The notes below the pieces were generated by a model. That model did not search any database and was not told where the DNA came from. It worked only from the letters and a program-made list of their open reading frames with translations. DNA of 6,896 nt. Origin: Sulfurimonas sp. (GTDB lineage Bacteria > Campylobacterota > Campylobacteria > Campylobacterales > Sulfurimonadaceae). Each line of letters begins with the position of its first letter. The first letter of the stretch is position 1. The stretch covers positions 1 through 6,896 of the forward strand of contig JAIOSY010000267.1 in NCBI GenBank assembly GCA_021107375.1, written 5' to 3'. This document shows positions 1 through 6,058 of this stretch, in pieces. The position numbers and the translations under genes were made by a program.

Positions 1-1389
1 AAAGCTTCTATTATGCCTATATATAAAGATAATAAACTTGTAAATTACATAGCTATAAAGTTAAATATTACAGATTATATACAAGAGAAAGAGAAAGTAA
101 AACATATGGCATATCATGATTCACTCACATCTTTGCCAAATCGGATGAATATAGAGGAGTATATTAAAAATCGTCTGCCTATTATTCATCGTAATAATTC
201 TAAACTTGCTGTATTATTTATTGATTTAGATAGATTTAAAATTATTAATGATACTTTAGGTCATGATGTTGGTGATGATTTATTAGTTGAGTGTTCAAAA
301 AGAATTAAAGACTGTTTGAGAGAGAGTGATATATTGGCACGAGTTGGTGGAGATGAGTTTATTGTAGTGATAGAATCACCTAGTGATGATTATAGTGCTG
401 CTCATGTTTGTGAAAATATTTTAAATTTATTTAAAAAACCAATACAGACAAAAACAAATATTTTAAATATAACTCTTAGTATAGGGGTGTCAATTTATCC
501 TGATGATGCTAATGAGTATAAAGGACTTTTAAAATATGCAGATATAGCTATGTATGAGGCAAAGAGTAGTGGAAAAAATACTTACCGTTATTATCAGAAA
601 AAACTTTCTATCGATGCTCATAGTCGCTTAGAAGTAGAACAAGCGCTTAAGGTTGCACAAGAAAATTCTGAACTTTATATGGTGTATCAACCAAAGTATA
701 ATATTGTAAATAAAACAGTTGTTGGTCTTGAGGCATTAGTAAGATGGGAGAATGATAAAATAGGTTTTATCTCTCCTGATAAGTTTATACCTATAGCAGA
801 AGATACAGGTTTTATTATAGATATTGGATTTTTTATTTTTGAACAATCATGTAGAGATTTTTTAATATTTAAACAAAGCTCTAAAACACTAGAAACAATA
901 TCTATAAATATATCTACCGTACAACTTTATCAAGATACATTTGTAAGTAAGATTATGAAAATAATAGAAGATGTTGGAATTAGTATTAGTGAAATTAAGC
1001 TTGAAATTACTGAGACACATATTATGAAAAATATAAATCATAGTATAAAGCTGTTAAAGGATTTAAAAGAGCTAGGGTTTAGTATATCAGTTGATGATTT
1101 TGGAACGGGGCATTCATCTTTAAACTATTTAAAACTTTTTCCTATTGATGAACTTAAAATTGATAAGTCATTTGTTGATGATTTACCTTATGATAAAAGT
1201 GATATAGCAATATCTAAAGCAATAATTGCACTATCTCAAACAATGGGTTATCTGAATGTTGCAGAGGGAATTGAAAACGAAGAACAAGAGCAATTTTTAA
1301 AAGAGAATGGTTGTGAGATAGGACAAGGGTATTATTTTTGTAAACCGAAGATAAAAGATGATTTAATTAGTTTTTTAAAAGAGGTGTAG
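1..1389 (+). CDS. PAS-GGDEF-EAL cyclic-di-GMP synthase/phosphodiesterase, 5' end outside window
   Basis: C-terminal part of a bifunctional cyclic-di-GMP signalling enzyme. The frame is open to the window edge and reads KASI before the first ATG (position 13), followed by a PAS C-terminal (PAC) signature, IAIKLNITDY, so the true start is upstream. Residues are numbered from position 13. The GGDEF domain (about 30-195) has an intact GGDEF at 112-116 and an inhibitory I-site RxxD at 103-106, five residues before it. This suggests an active, product-inhibited diguanylate cyclase. The EAL domain (about 205-455) keeps EALVRW at 240-245, N299, E331 in EITET, DDFGTG at 361-366, K382/D384, E418 in AEGIE and the QGYYF end. 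All expected metal and catalytic residues are present, so phosphodiesterase activity is also plausible. Which activity dominates cannot be read from sequence. Any N-terminal sensor or membrane part is not visible. The gene lacks the GGCATGTG word found in its neighbours. Confidence 0.95.
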   Translation, partial: KASIMPIYKDNKLVNYIAIKLNITDYIQEKEKVKHMAYHDSLTSLPNRMNIEEYIKNRLPIIHRNNSKLAVLFIDLDRFKIINDTLGHDVGDDLLVECSKRIKDCLRESDILARVGGDEFIVVIESPSDDYSAAHVCENILNLFKKPIQTKTNILNITLSIGVSIYPDDANEYKGLLKYADIAMYEAKSSGKNTYRYYQKKLSIDAHSRLEVEQALKVAQENSELYMVYQPKYNIVNKTVVGLEALVRWENDKIGFISPDKFIPIAEDTGFIIDIGFFIFEQSCRDFLIFKQSSKTLETISINISTVQLYQDTFVSKIMKIIEDVGISISEIKLEITETHIMKNINHSIKLLKDLKELGFSISVDDFGTGHSSLNYLKLFPIDELKIDKSFVDDLPYDKSDIAISKAIIALSQTMGYLNVAEGIENEEQEQFLKENGCEIGQGYYFCKPKIKDDLISFLKEV

Positions 1390-1399
1390 CTACTCTTTT
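1377..1399. terminator. Possible bidirectional terminator hairpin over two convergent stop codons
   Basis: AAAAGAG (1377-1383) is complementary to CTCTTTT (1393-1399), a 7-bp stem around a 9-nt loop that contains both stop codons (TAG at 1387-1389 and, on the other strand, 1390-1392). Four T residues close the 3' arm in each direction. The stem is AT-rich and short and the T-tract is weak, so it may be only a partial terminator. The convergent arrangement favours a shared terminator. Confidence 0.35.
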
Positions 1400-2331
1400 C
1401 GTATAGAGGTAGCAGTTAAAAAGATATAACTTTTGCCTGTAATAGTTACTCTGAACTTTTTTTGTTGAAGGTATTTTTTACAAAAAATCACATCTTTATA
1501 AAGTAATCCCATCTCTGAAAATGGATAGTTTTTAACTCTTGCTCCATAAATCATCTCTCCATCTAGCCAACGGCAGTTTGGAAAACCTAGTATCATCGCA
1601 CCATCTTTTTTTAATTGATTTTGAACTATCGACATAAAGAGGGGATTAAACTCTAGGTTAGAACTTTGTAGTGTTCCTATGCTGATGATTAAATCAAATT
1701 TTCCTAAATCTAATGATGCTAAATCATTTATATCATGAGTATAAAATGAGGTGTTTGCACATGCCAAGAACTTAGATTTAGCTTCTTTAATAGCAGATTC
1801 ACAGTAGTCAATCCCAACTAATTCTAAATTATTAAAATTTGAACTGTATTGTTGTATAAGTTCAAACTCATCTCCACTGTTTACCCCAAGATTTAAAACT
1901 TTTACTCTTTTGTTTATATTTACATTTTTTAAGGCTTGTTTGTAGTAGTGTAAAAATGCAGGTTCTTCATTTTTATAGATTTTTGAAAATATAGAATCAG
2001 TTCCATATTTAAATTCTTTTGTATCTGAGTTTTTATGAAAACTTATATCTTCATTTAGTTTTTCAAATCTTATAATTATGGCATGTGGAGTTAGTGTTAT
2101 AGGAGTAAGTATTTTACATTTTAAAATCTCAGCTAAATCACACCAAGATTTATATCCTCTATAGATATATTTTACATTGTCGATTTTTACTAAATTACCA
2201 GCGTAAATAGAGTTTTGTATATCAGGATTTAAAACTTCAAACTCAATAATCTCTTTTGAATTTAATGAGTTTAATTTTTCTTCTAAAATAGTGATGATTT
2301 CTAACATGTTTTGAGTGGTGAATTTTAACAT
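1390..2331 (-). CDS. Class I SAM-dependent methyltransferase, substrate unknown
   Basis: A 313-residue protein with a Rossmann-fold methyltransferase domain in its C-terminal half. Motif I is VLNLGVNSGDE (145-155). The acidic end of strand beta-2 lies in LVGIDYCESAI (D175), followed by HDINDL (199-204) and the beta-4 segment FDLIISIGTLQSSN (212-225). The first 130 or so residues form a separate domain (including an IYRGYKSWCDLAE stretch at 56-68) that I do not recognise; it may recognise the substrate. Candidate substrates such as a small molecule, tRNA or protein cannot be separated from this sequence. The start ATG at 2331 is preceded on its strand by AGGAAAAAG, with AGGA about 13 nt upstream, a loose ribosome site. 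The next ATG (residue 9) has none. The gene converges on the cyclic-di-GMP gene and diverges from the S4-led operon, so it is probably transcribed alone. It carries two GGCATGTG words. Confidence 0.85.
   Translation of the reverse strand: MLKFTTQNMLEIITILEEKLNSLNSKEIIEFEVLNPDIQNSIYAGNLVKIDNVKYIYRGYKSWCDLAEILKCKILTPITLTPHAIIIRFEKLNEDISFHKNSDTKEFKYGTDSIFSKIYKNEEPAFLHYYKQALKNVNINKRVKVLNLGVNSGDEFELIQQYSSNFNNLELVGIDYCESAIKEAKSKFLACANTSFYTHDINDLASLDLGKFDLIISIGTLQSSNLEFNPLFMSIVQNQLKKDGAMILGFPNCRWLDGEMIYGARVKNYPFSEMGLLYKDVIFCKKYLQQKKFRVTITGKSYIFLTATSIRKE
1758..1765 (-). repeat. GGCATGTG word, copy 1
   Basis: Exact GGCATGTG on the minus strand (CACATGCC on plus), within the methyltransferase gene, where it contributes to L-A-C-A (residues 189-192). 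It is one of nine exact copies in the window. Confidence 0.75.
2080..2087 (+). repeat. GGCATGTG word, copy 2
   Basis: Exact GGCATGTG on plus in the extended form TGGCATGTGGA. It lies antisense within the methyltransferase gene, which reads P-H-A (residues 82-84) through it. Confidence 0.75.
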
Positions 2332-2379
2332 TAATGATACTTTTTCCTATGCAATGCAAAAAATGTTCCAACTCTTACA

Positions 2380-2406
2380 TTGTTTTCAGTTTTAATACTC
2401 TACAAT
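2380..2406 (+). promoter_or_regulatory. Candidate promoter of the S4-trpD-tsaE-lptB-rpoN operon
   Basis: The 82-nt divergent intergenic region ends with TACAAT (2401-2406), one mismatch from TATAAT, preceded by a T-rich stretch containing TTGTTT (2380-2385). A second -10 candidate is TTTAAT (2391-2396). With TACAAT as the -10, transcription would start at about 2413-2414, on the A of the preferred start codon. With TTTAAT it would start at about 2403-2405. Either choice leaves almost no leader. Campylobacterota promoters usually lack a conserved -35, so the weak -35 is not decisive. Confidence 0.4.
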
Positions 2407-2413
2407 GCTATTT

Positions 2414-2659
2414 ATGAGAATAGATAAATTTTTAAATTCAGTAAATATAACAAAAAGAAGATCAGTTGCACAAGATATGATTAGTAACAAAGTTGTGCTT
2501 ATAAATGATGTTGTTGCTAAGGCTAGTAAGAATGTTGAAGTTGGTAGTATTATTACTATTAATTATCTTGAAAGTTCTAAAAAATATGAAGTTTTACAAA
2601 TCCCAACTTCAAAATCTACTCCAAAATCATTACAACATGAATATATCAAGGAACTTTAA
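2414..2659 (+). CDS. Small S4-domain RNA-binding protein, RqcP/Hsp15-like
   Basis: An 81-residue protein that is essentially one S4 domain. It opens with MRIDKFLNSVNITKRRSVAQ, followed by VVLINDVVAKASKNVEVG and a hydrophobic ITINYLE strand. This matches the Bacillus RqcP (YabO) pattern closely (RxDKFLK..RLIKRR..A, then I/VNG...AKAS..V..GD). RqcP and Hsp15 (HslR) bind 50S subunits carrying stalled peptidyl-tRNA; RqcP helps RqcH add alanine tails. Role here is inferred from family. The ATG at 2405 would add MLF, but the family starts at MR(I/L)DKFL, so I choose 2414. Neither start has a Shine-Dalgarno sequence, and a -10-like TACAAT sits just upstream, so translation could be leaderless. It is first in the operon and its TAA overlaps the trpD ATG by one base. 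The last 20 or so residues are a polar tail. Confidence 0.85.
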   Translation: MRIDKFLNSVNITKRRSVAQDMISNKVVLINDVVAKASKNVEVGSIITINYLESSKKYEVLQIPTSKSTPKSLQHEYIKEL

Positions 2660-3645
2660 TGCAATATGATGAGACTAAAACAGCTTTTACTTCACTTTTT
2701 AATCATGAGATGAGTGATGAGAAAATGAGAGAGTTTTTACTAAGTATGACACTTGATGAAAACACTTCAGTTGAGTCTATCGCAGCAGCAGCAGAGGTTA
2801 TGAGAAGTTTTGCAATCGCTCTTCCAATCTCTAAAGAACTTAGTTTAACTGCTCTTGATGTTGTTGGAACTGGTGGAGATAAGATAGGAAGTTTTAATAT
2901 CTCTTCAACTGTTGCTCTTTTAACTTCGGCATGTGGAAGTATGGTTGCAAAGCATGGAAGTCGCTCTATCACTTCAAAATCTGGTAGTGCAGATATGTTT
3001 GAATCTCTTGGTGTTAGACTTGATTTAAGCATAGAGAACTCAGCTAAACTTTTAGAAGAATCAGGTTTTACTTTTATGTTCGCACAAAATCATCATCCTG
3101 CAATGAAGTTTATTGTTCCTGTTAGAAAAAGCATACCAGATAAGACCATATTTAATATTTTAGGACCTCTTACAAATCCTGCAGGTGTTAAAAAATCACT
3201 TTTGGGTGTTTTTGATAAAGCTTTTGTTCCAAAAATGGCAGAGGCTCTGAAAATGAATGGAGCAACTTCAACTATGGTTGTAAGTTCAAAAGAGGGTATG
3301 GATGAGATTAGTATATCTGATGTTACTTATGCTTCTCAACTTAGTGATGGTGTTGTAAAAGAGTTTGTGATTGACCCTACAGAATATGGGATAAAAAGAG
3401 TTCCGCTAAAAGCTATTTTGGGTGGAGATGCTAAAGAGAATGCTCAAATTTTATATAATATTTTTGACTCTTCATCAACTGATGCTCAAAGAGATATTGT
3501 TCTTATAAATACGGCATGTGCCTTAGTCGTTGATGGCTTGGCTCGTGATATTCAAGATGGTTTGGAGATGGCAAGAGAAGCGATACAAAACTCTCGTGCA
3601 AAGAAAAAATTAAAGCAGATTATAGAGATTTCAAATAAATTATGA
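2659..3645 (+). CDS. trpD: Anthranilate phosphoribosyltransferase
   Basis: Transfers the phosphoribosyl group of PRPP to anthranilate, the second dedicated step of tryptophan synthesis; cytosolic. At 328 residues it is a normal-length stand-alone TrpD with no fused TrpG glutaminase. Visible motifs: the pyrophosphate-binding GTGGD (70-74), NISST (80-84), KHGSR (98-102), SKSGSAD (106-112), the anthranilate-site region NHHPAMKFIVPVR (144-156, R156), IFNILGPLTNPA (164-175) and metal-binding DEIS (215-218). One position is unusual: the motif normally reads KHGNR, and S101 replaces the asparagine that contacts substrate in characterised TrpDs. The start is firm: AAGGAA at 2648-2653 lies five bases before the ATG, which overlaps the previous stop as TAATG. 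No other trp gene is in view, so trpD seems detached from a trp operon. Two GGCATGTG words lie in the gene, encoding A91-C92-G93 and A286-C287. Confidence 0.95.
   Translation: MQYDETKTAFTSLFNHEMSDEKMREFLLSMTLDENTSVESIAAAAEVMRSFAIALPISKELSLTALDVVGTGGDKIGSFNISSTVALLTSACGSMVAKHGSRSITSKSGSADMFESLGVRLDLSIENSAKLLEESGFTFMFAQNHHPAMKFIVPVRKSIPDKTIFNILGPLTNPAGVKKSLLGVFDKAFVPKMAEALKMNGATSTMVVSSKEGMDEISISDVTYASQLSDGVVKEFVIDPTEYGIKRVPLKAILGGDAKENAQILYNIFDSSSTDAQRDIVLINTACALVVDGLARDIQDGLEMAREAIQNSRAKKKLKQIIEISNKL
2928..2935 (+). repeat. GGCATGTG word, copy 3
   Basis: Exact copy on plus in trpD, followed by GA. It encodes A-C-G (residues 91-93) just before the KHG substrate loop. Confidence 0.75.
3513..3520 (+). 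repeat. GGCATGTG word, copy 4
   Basis: Exact copy on plus in trpD, encoding A286-C287 within NTACALVVDG, a helix where the family usually has alanines. Confidence 0.75.
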
Positions 3646-4055
3646 AAAGTTATAAATTAGGTTTAGATGAACTTCATATTTTAATAGATGAAGTTGTCCA
3701 AAAGTTTCCATCAGGTGTAGTTATCTTAAGAGGTGACTTGGCATGTGGAAAGACAACTTTTGTAAAAGCGATAGTTAAAAAACTTGGAGTAAATGATGAT
3801 GTAACATCCCCAACTTTTTCACTTCAACAATGTTATGGGGATAAAATATTTCATTATGATATTTATAATCATGGTTTGGAGCATTTTATCTCACTTGGAA
3901 TGTTAGAAGAGTTAGATAAAGATGGACTTCATTTTGTGGAGTGGGGTGATGATGAGTTACAAAAGATTTTAAAAAGTGCTGGTATGGATGTTATGGTTAT
4001 AGATATAGATAAATCATCAGACAAACAAAGAGAATATAGGGTAGATTATGCATAA
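3642..4055 (+). CDS. tsaE: tRNA t6A37 threonylcarbamoyladenosine synthesis ATPase TsaE
   Basis: ATPase partner of the TsaB-TsaD complex that places threonylcarbamoyl on A37 of ANN-decoding tRNAs. At 137 residues it is slightly shorter than many family members (about 150). Motifs: Walker A GDLACGKT (31-38), the family hallmark TSPTFSL (55-61), HYDIYN (71-76) with the conserved D73 and Y75, and the FVEWGDD segment (98-104), equivalent to the usual IEWPE. The Walker A interior is A-C-G-K where most TsaE proteins have G-A-G-K; the essential G36, K37 and T38 are intact, so activity is expected. These two changed residues are encoded by a GGCATGTG word. The start ATG overlaps the trpD stop as ATGA (4 nt), which points to translational coupling; the Shine-Dalgarno is weak. 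The stop overlaps lptB by 8 nt. Confidence 0.93.
   Translation: MKSYKLGLDELHILIDEVVQKFPSGVVILRGDLACGKTTFVKAIVKKLGVNDDVTSPTFSLQQCYGDKIFHYDIYNHGLEHFISLGMLEELDKDGLHFVEWGDDELQKILKSAGMDVMVIDIDKSSDKQREYRVDYA
3740..3747 (+). repeat. GGCATGTG word, copy 5, inside the TsaE Walker A codons
   Basis: Exact copy on plus in the extended form TGGCATGTGGA. Its reading frame gives L-A-C-G, and the next codon is the Walker A lysine K37 of TsaE. Confidence 0.75.
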
Positions 4056-4770
4056 ATTAGAAGCAGTAAATTTAGTAAAAAAGATAAAAGATTTAGAGAT
4101 TGTTAAAGGGATGAGTTTAGAGGTAAGCAGTGGAGAAGTTGTAGGACTTCTTGGTCCAAATGGAGCAGGTAAAACAACAACTTTTTATATGATTTGTGGA
4201 CTTGTTGAATCTACCGATGGAGAGGTGTTTTTTGATGGAGAAAACCTATCCCACATGCCACTTCATGAAAGAGCATTAAAAGGTATAGGATATTTACCTC
4301 AAGAGGCTTCAATCTTTAAAGATTTAAGTGTTGAAGATAATCTAATGGTTGCTGCTCAAGTTGGAATCAAAGGGCAAAAAGCTCAAGAGGATAGAATTTT
4401 AGAACTTCTTGATATGTTTAATATTGAGCCGATTCGTTATCGTAAGGGTATAAGCCTAAGTGGTGGGGAAAGACGCCGTGTAGAGATAGCTAGAGCCTTG
4501 GTGAATCAACCGAAATTTTTACTTCTCGATGAGCCTTTTGCTGGGGTTGATCCTATTGCCGTTCTTGATATTCAAAATGTTATAAAACAGCTTGTTTCTT
4601 ATGATATTGGAGTTTTAATAACTGATCATAATGTTCGTGAAACTCTTGATGTTTGTGATAGAGCTTATGTTATTAAAGCAGGGGAACTACTTGCAAGTGG
4701 AACAAGTGATGAGATTGGTCAGAATGCTGATGTTCGTACTCATTATCTAGGTGAGGATTATAAGCTTTAA
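4048..4770 (+). CDS. lptB: Lipopolysaccharide export ABC transporter ATPase LptB
   Basis: Cytoplasmic ATPase of the LptB2FGC complex, which extracts lipopolysaccharide from the inner membrane and drives it across the periplasm. The length (240) is typical. All ABC motifs are intact: Walker A GPNGAGKT (36-43), Q-loop Q85, signature LSGGE (137-141), Walker B FLLLDEP (157-163) and switch histidine H194. Features that separate LptB from general branched-chain amino acid type ATPases are GYLPQEASIFKDLSVEDNL (81-99), DHNVRETLDVCDRAYVI (193-209) and the C-terminal HYLGEDYKL. AGGG at 4038-4041 lies six bases before the ATG and inside the end of tsaE, so the 8-nt overlap has its own ribosome site. The lptB-rpoN order is widespread in Proteobacteria and supports the call. 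The H-M-P at 69-71 comes from a CACATGCC word. Confidence 0.96.
   Translation: MHKLEAVNLVKKIKDLEIVKGMSLEVSSGEVVGLLGPNGAGKTTTFYMICGLVESTDGEVFFDGENLSHMPLHERALKGIGYLPQEASIFKDLSVEDNLMVAAQVGIKGQKAQEDRILELLDMFNIEPIRYRKGISLSGGERRRVEIARALVNQPKFLLLDEPFAGVDPIAVLDIQNVIKQLVSYDIGVLITDHNVRETLDVCDRAYVIKAGELLASGTSDEIGQNADVRTHYLGEDYKL
4252..4259 (-). repeat. GGCATGTG word, copy 6
   Basis: Complement CACATGCC on plus in lptB, encoding H69-M70-P71. Read on minus it extends to TGGCATGTGGG. Confidence 0.75.
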
Positions 4771-4780
4771 GCTATAAAAT

Positions 4781-6049
4781 ATGGCAGGATTAAGACAGAC
4801 TCAGAGTGTAGAGAACAAGCATAAACTCTCAAATACTCTTAGAAATTGGCTTCCGATATTACACTCAAGTTTATCTGATTTGGGTGAGGCAATGGCTCCT
4901 TTTGTAGAGGCTAACCCCGTTGTAGAAGTTGAGTCTGGTTATGAAGAGGATTTTGAAAAAAAAATTCCTAAAAAAGTGATAAATGGGCAAGTTAGTAACT
5001 CAAGAACTGAGCAAATAGAAGCCCTAACTATTGCTTATCGTTCACTGCATGATGTTTTAGATGAACAGCTAGAAGCCCCTCTTTTTCCAACTCCAATCTC
5101 TCAGGCTGTAGCTATTTTTGTAGTTGAAAATTTAGATGAGGGTGGTTACTATGAGGGTAACAGTGAAGAATTTTGTCAAAAACATAATATCCACATGCCA
5201 GAGTTTGAGAAGATAAGAGCTAGATTTGCCCATGTCGAACCTGTTGGGGTAGGGGCAAAAGATTTAGCAGAATCTTTTTTATTTCAGCTAGATAGTTCAG
5301 AAATAAGTGATAATGCCTACCCCTTGGCATGTGAGGTTATTAATAATTTACAAGATATACATAACTATTCATCAAATAATCTTTTTCAAGAAGTTATGAA
5401 AATTATAGGAACTTTTAAAAACCCACCAGCCATAGAATATCAAGAAGATTCAACTCAAGTTATACCAGATTTAATGATATATTTTAATGAAGAAAATTCT
5501 ATAGAAGTTAAGTTAAATGATGCTTATTATCCAACTATAAAAATAGATGCAAATTATGGAGTTGAGCATGATTTTATAAAAGCAAAAATTAAAGAAGCAA
5601 AATCTCTTGTAGATGCCCTTGATATGCGAAAAGCAACACTTTATAAAGTTGGACTGATGATAGTTGAATATCAATATGAATTTTTTACTGGTGGTTCAAT
5701 TATGCCACTTACTTTAAAAACTTTAGCAGATGAATTTGGACATAATCCATCTACAATCTCTCGTGCAATTGCTAGTAAATATATAGCTTGTGACAGAGGT
5801 ATTTTTGCGATGAAAGAGTTTTTTACAACTGCAATAGATGAAGATGTTTCAAATGCTGCTATTAAAGAGTTTTTAGTTGGTGTTGTTAAGCAAGAAAATC
5901 GTGAAAAACCTTTAAGTGATATGAAACTTCTTGGTTTAGTTCAAGATAAATTTAAAGTAAAAATGGTTAGAAGAACCATCGCAAAGTACAGAAAACAGCT
6001 AAATATTGCAGGTTCAAGTGAGAGAAAAAAACTTTATCAACTTCATTAA
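4781..6049 (+). CDS. rpoN: RNA polymerase sigma-54 factor
   Basis: Alternative sigma factor that recognises -24/-12 promoters and needs AAA+ activators; in Campylobacterota it typically serves middle and late flagellar genes. At 422 residues it is shorter than E. coli RpoN (477), as is usual for the phylum. Region I (about 14-50, HKLSNTLRNWLPILHSSL onward) is recognisable but nearly free of the glutamines typical of other RpoNs. The core-binding region (about 80-275) includes EPVGVGAKDLAE (153-164). The helix-turn-helix is near LADEFGHNPSTISRAIASKY (315-334). The RpoN box reads VRRTIAKYRK (396-405), close to the consensus ARRTVAKYRE, and the protein ends soon after, as expected. An in-frame stop (4775-4777) lies two codons before the ATG, so no longer form is possible. 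There is no good Shine-Dalgarno in the 10-nt gap after lptB, so translation may depend on coupling. Two GGCATGTG words are in the gene. Confidence 0.96.
   Translation: MAGLRQTQSVENKHKLSNTLRNWLPILHSSLSDLGEAMAPFVEANPVVEVESGYEEDFEKKIPKKVINGQVSNSRTEQIEALTIAYRSLHDVLDEQLEAPLFPTPISQAVAIFVVENLDEGGYYEGNSEEFCQKHNIHMPEFEKIRARFAHVEPVGVGAKDLAESFLFQLDSSEISDNAYPLACEVINNLQDIHNYSSNNLFQEVMKIIGTFKNPPAIEYQEDSTQVIPDLMIYFNEENSIEVKLNDAYYPTIKIDANYGVEHDFIKAKIKEAKSLVDALDMRKATLYKVGLMIVEYQYEFFTGGSIMPLTLKTLADEFGHNPSTISRAIASKYIACDRGIFAMKEFFTTAIDEDVSNAAIKEFLVGVVKQENREKPLSDMKLLGLVQDKFKVKMVRRTIAKYRKQLNIAGSSERKKLYQLH
5192..5199 (-). repeat. GGCATGTG word, copy 7
   Basis: Complement CACATGCC on plus in rpoN, encoding H138-M139-P140. 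Read on minus it is the extended form TGGCATGTGGA. Confidence 0.75.
5326..5333 (+). repeat. GGCATGTG word, copy 8
   Basis: Exact copy on plus in rpoN, encoding L-A-C-E (A183, C184). It lies only 134 nt from copy 7 and is in the opposite orientation. Confidence 0.75.
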
Positions 6050-6058
6050 GAGAAAATT

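Noticed and set aside
2405..2413. Upstream ATG giving the S4 protein an extra MLF
   Set aside because: The RqcP/Hsp15-type family starts directly at MR(I/L)DKFL and there is no Shine-Dalgarno before 2405. The ATG also overlaps the last bases of a -10-like TACAAT.
2703..3032. Open frame of 109 codons on the minus strand
   Set aside because: It lies wholly inside trpD, antisense to its most conserved motifs, has no family resemblance and no ribosome site; a shadow of the real gene.
4772..4780. CTATAAAAT just before rpoN as an internal promoter
   Set aside because: A start about seven bases downstream would fall past the rpoN ATG, so it could not serve full-length RpoN.
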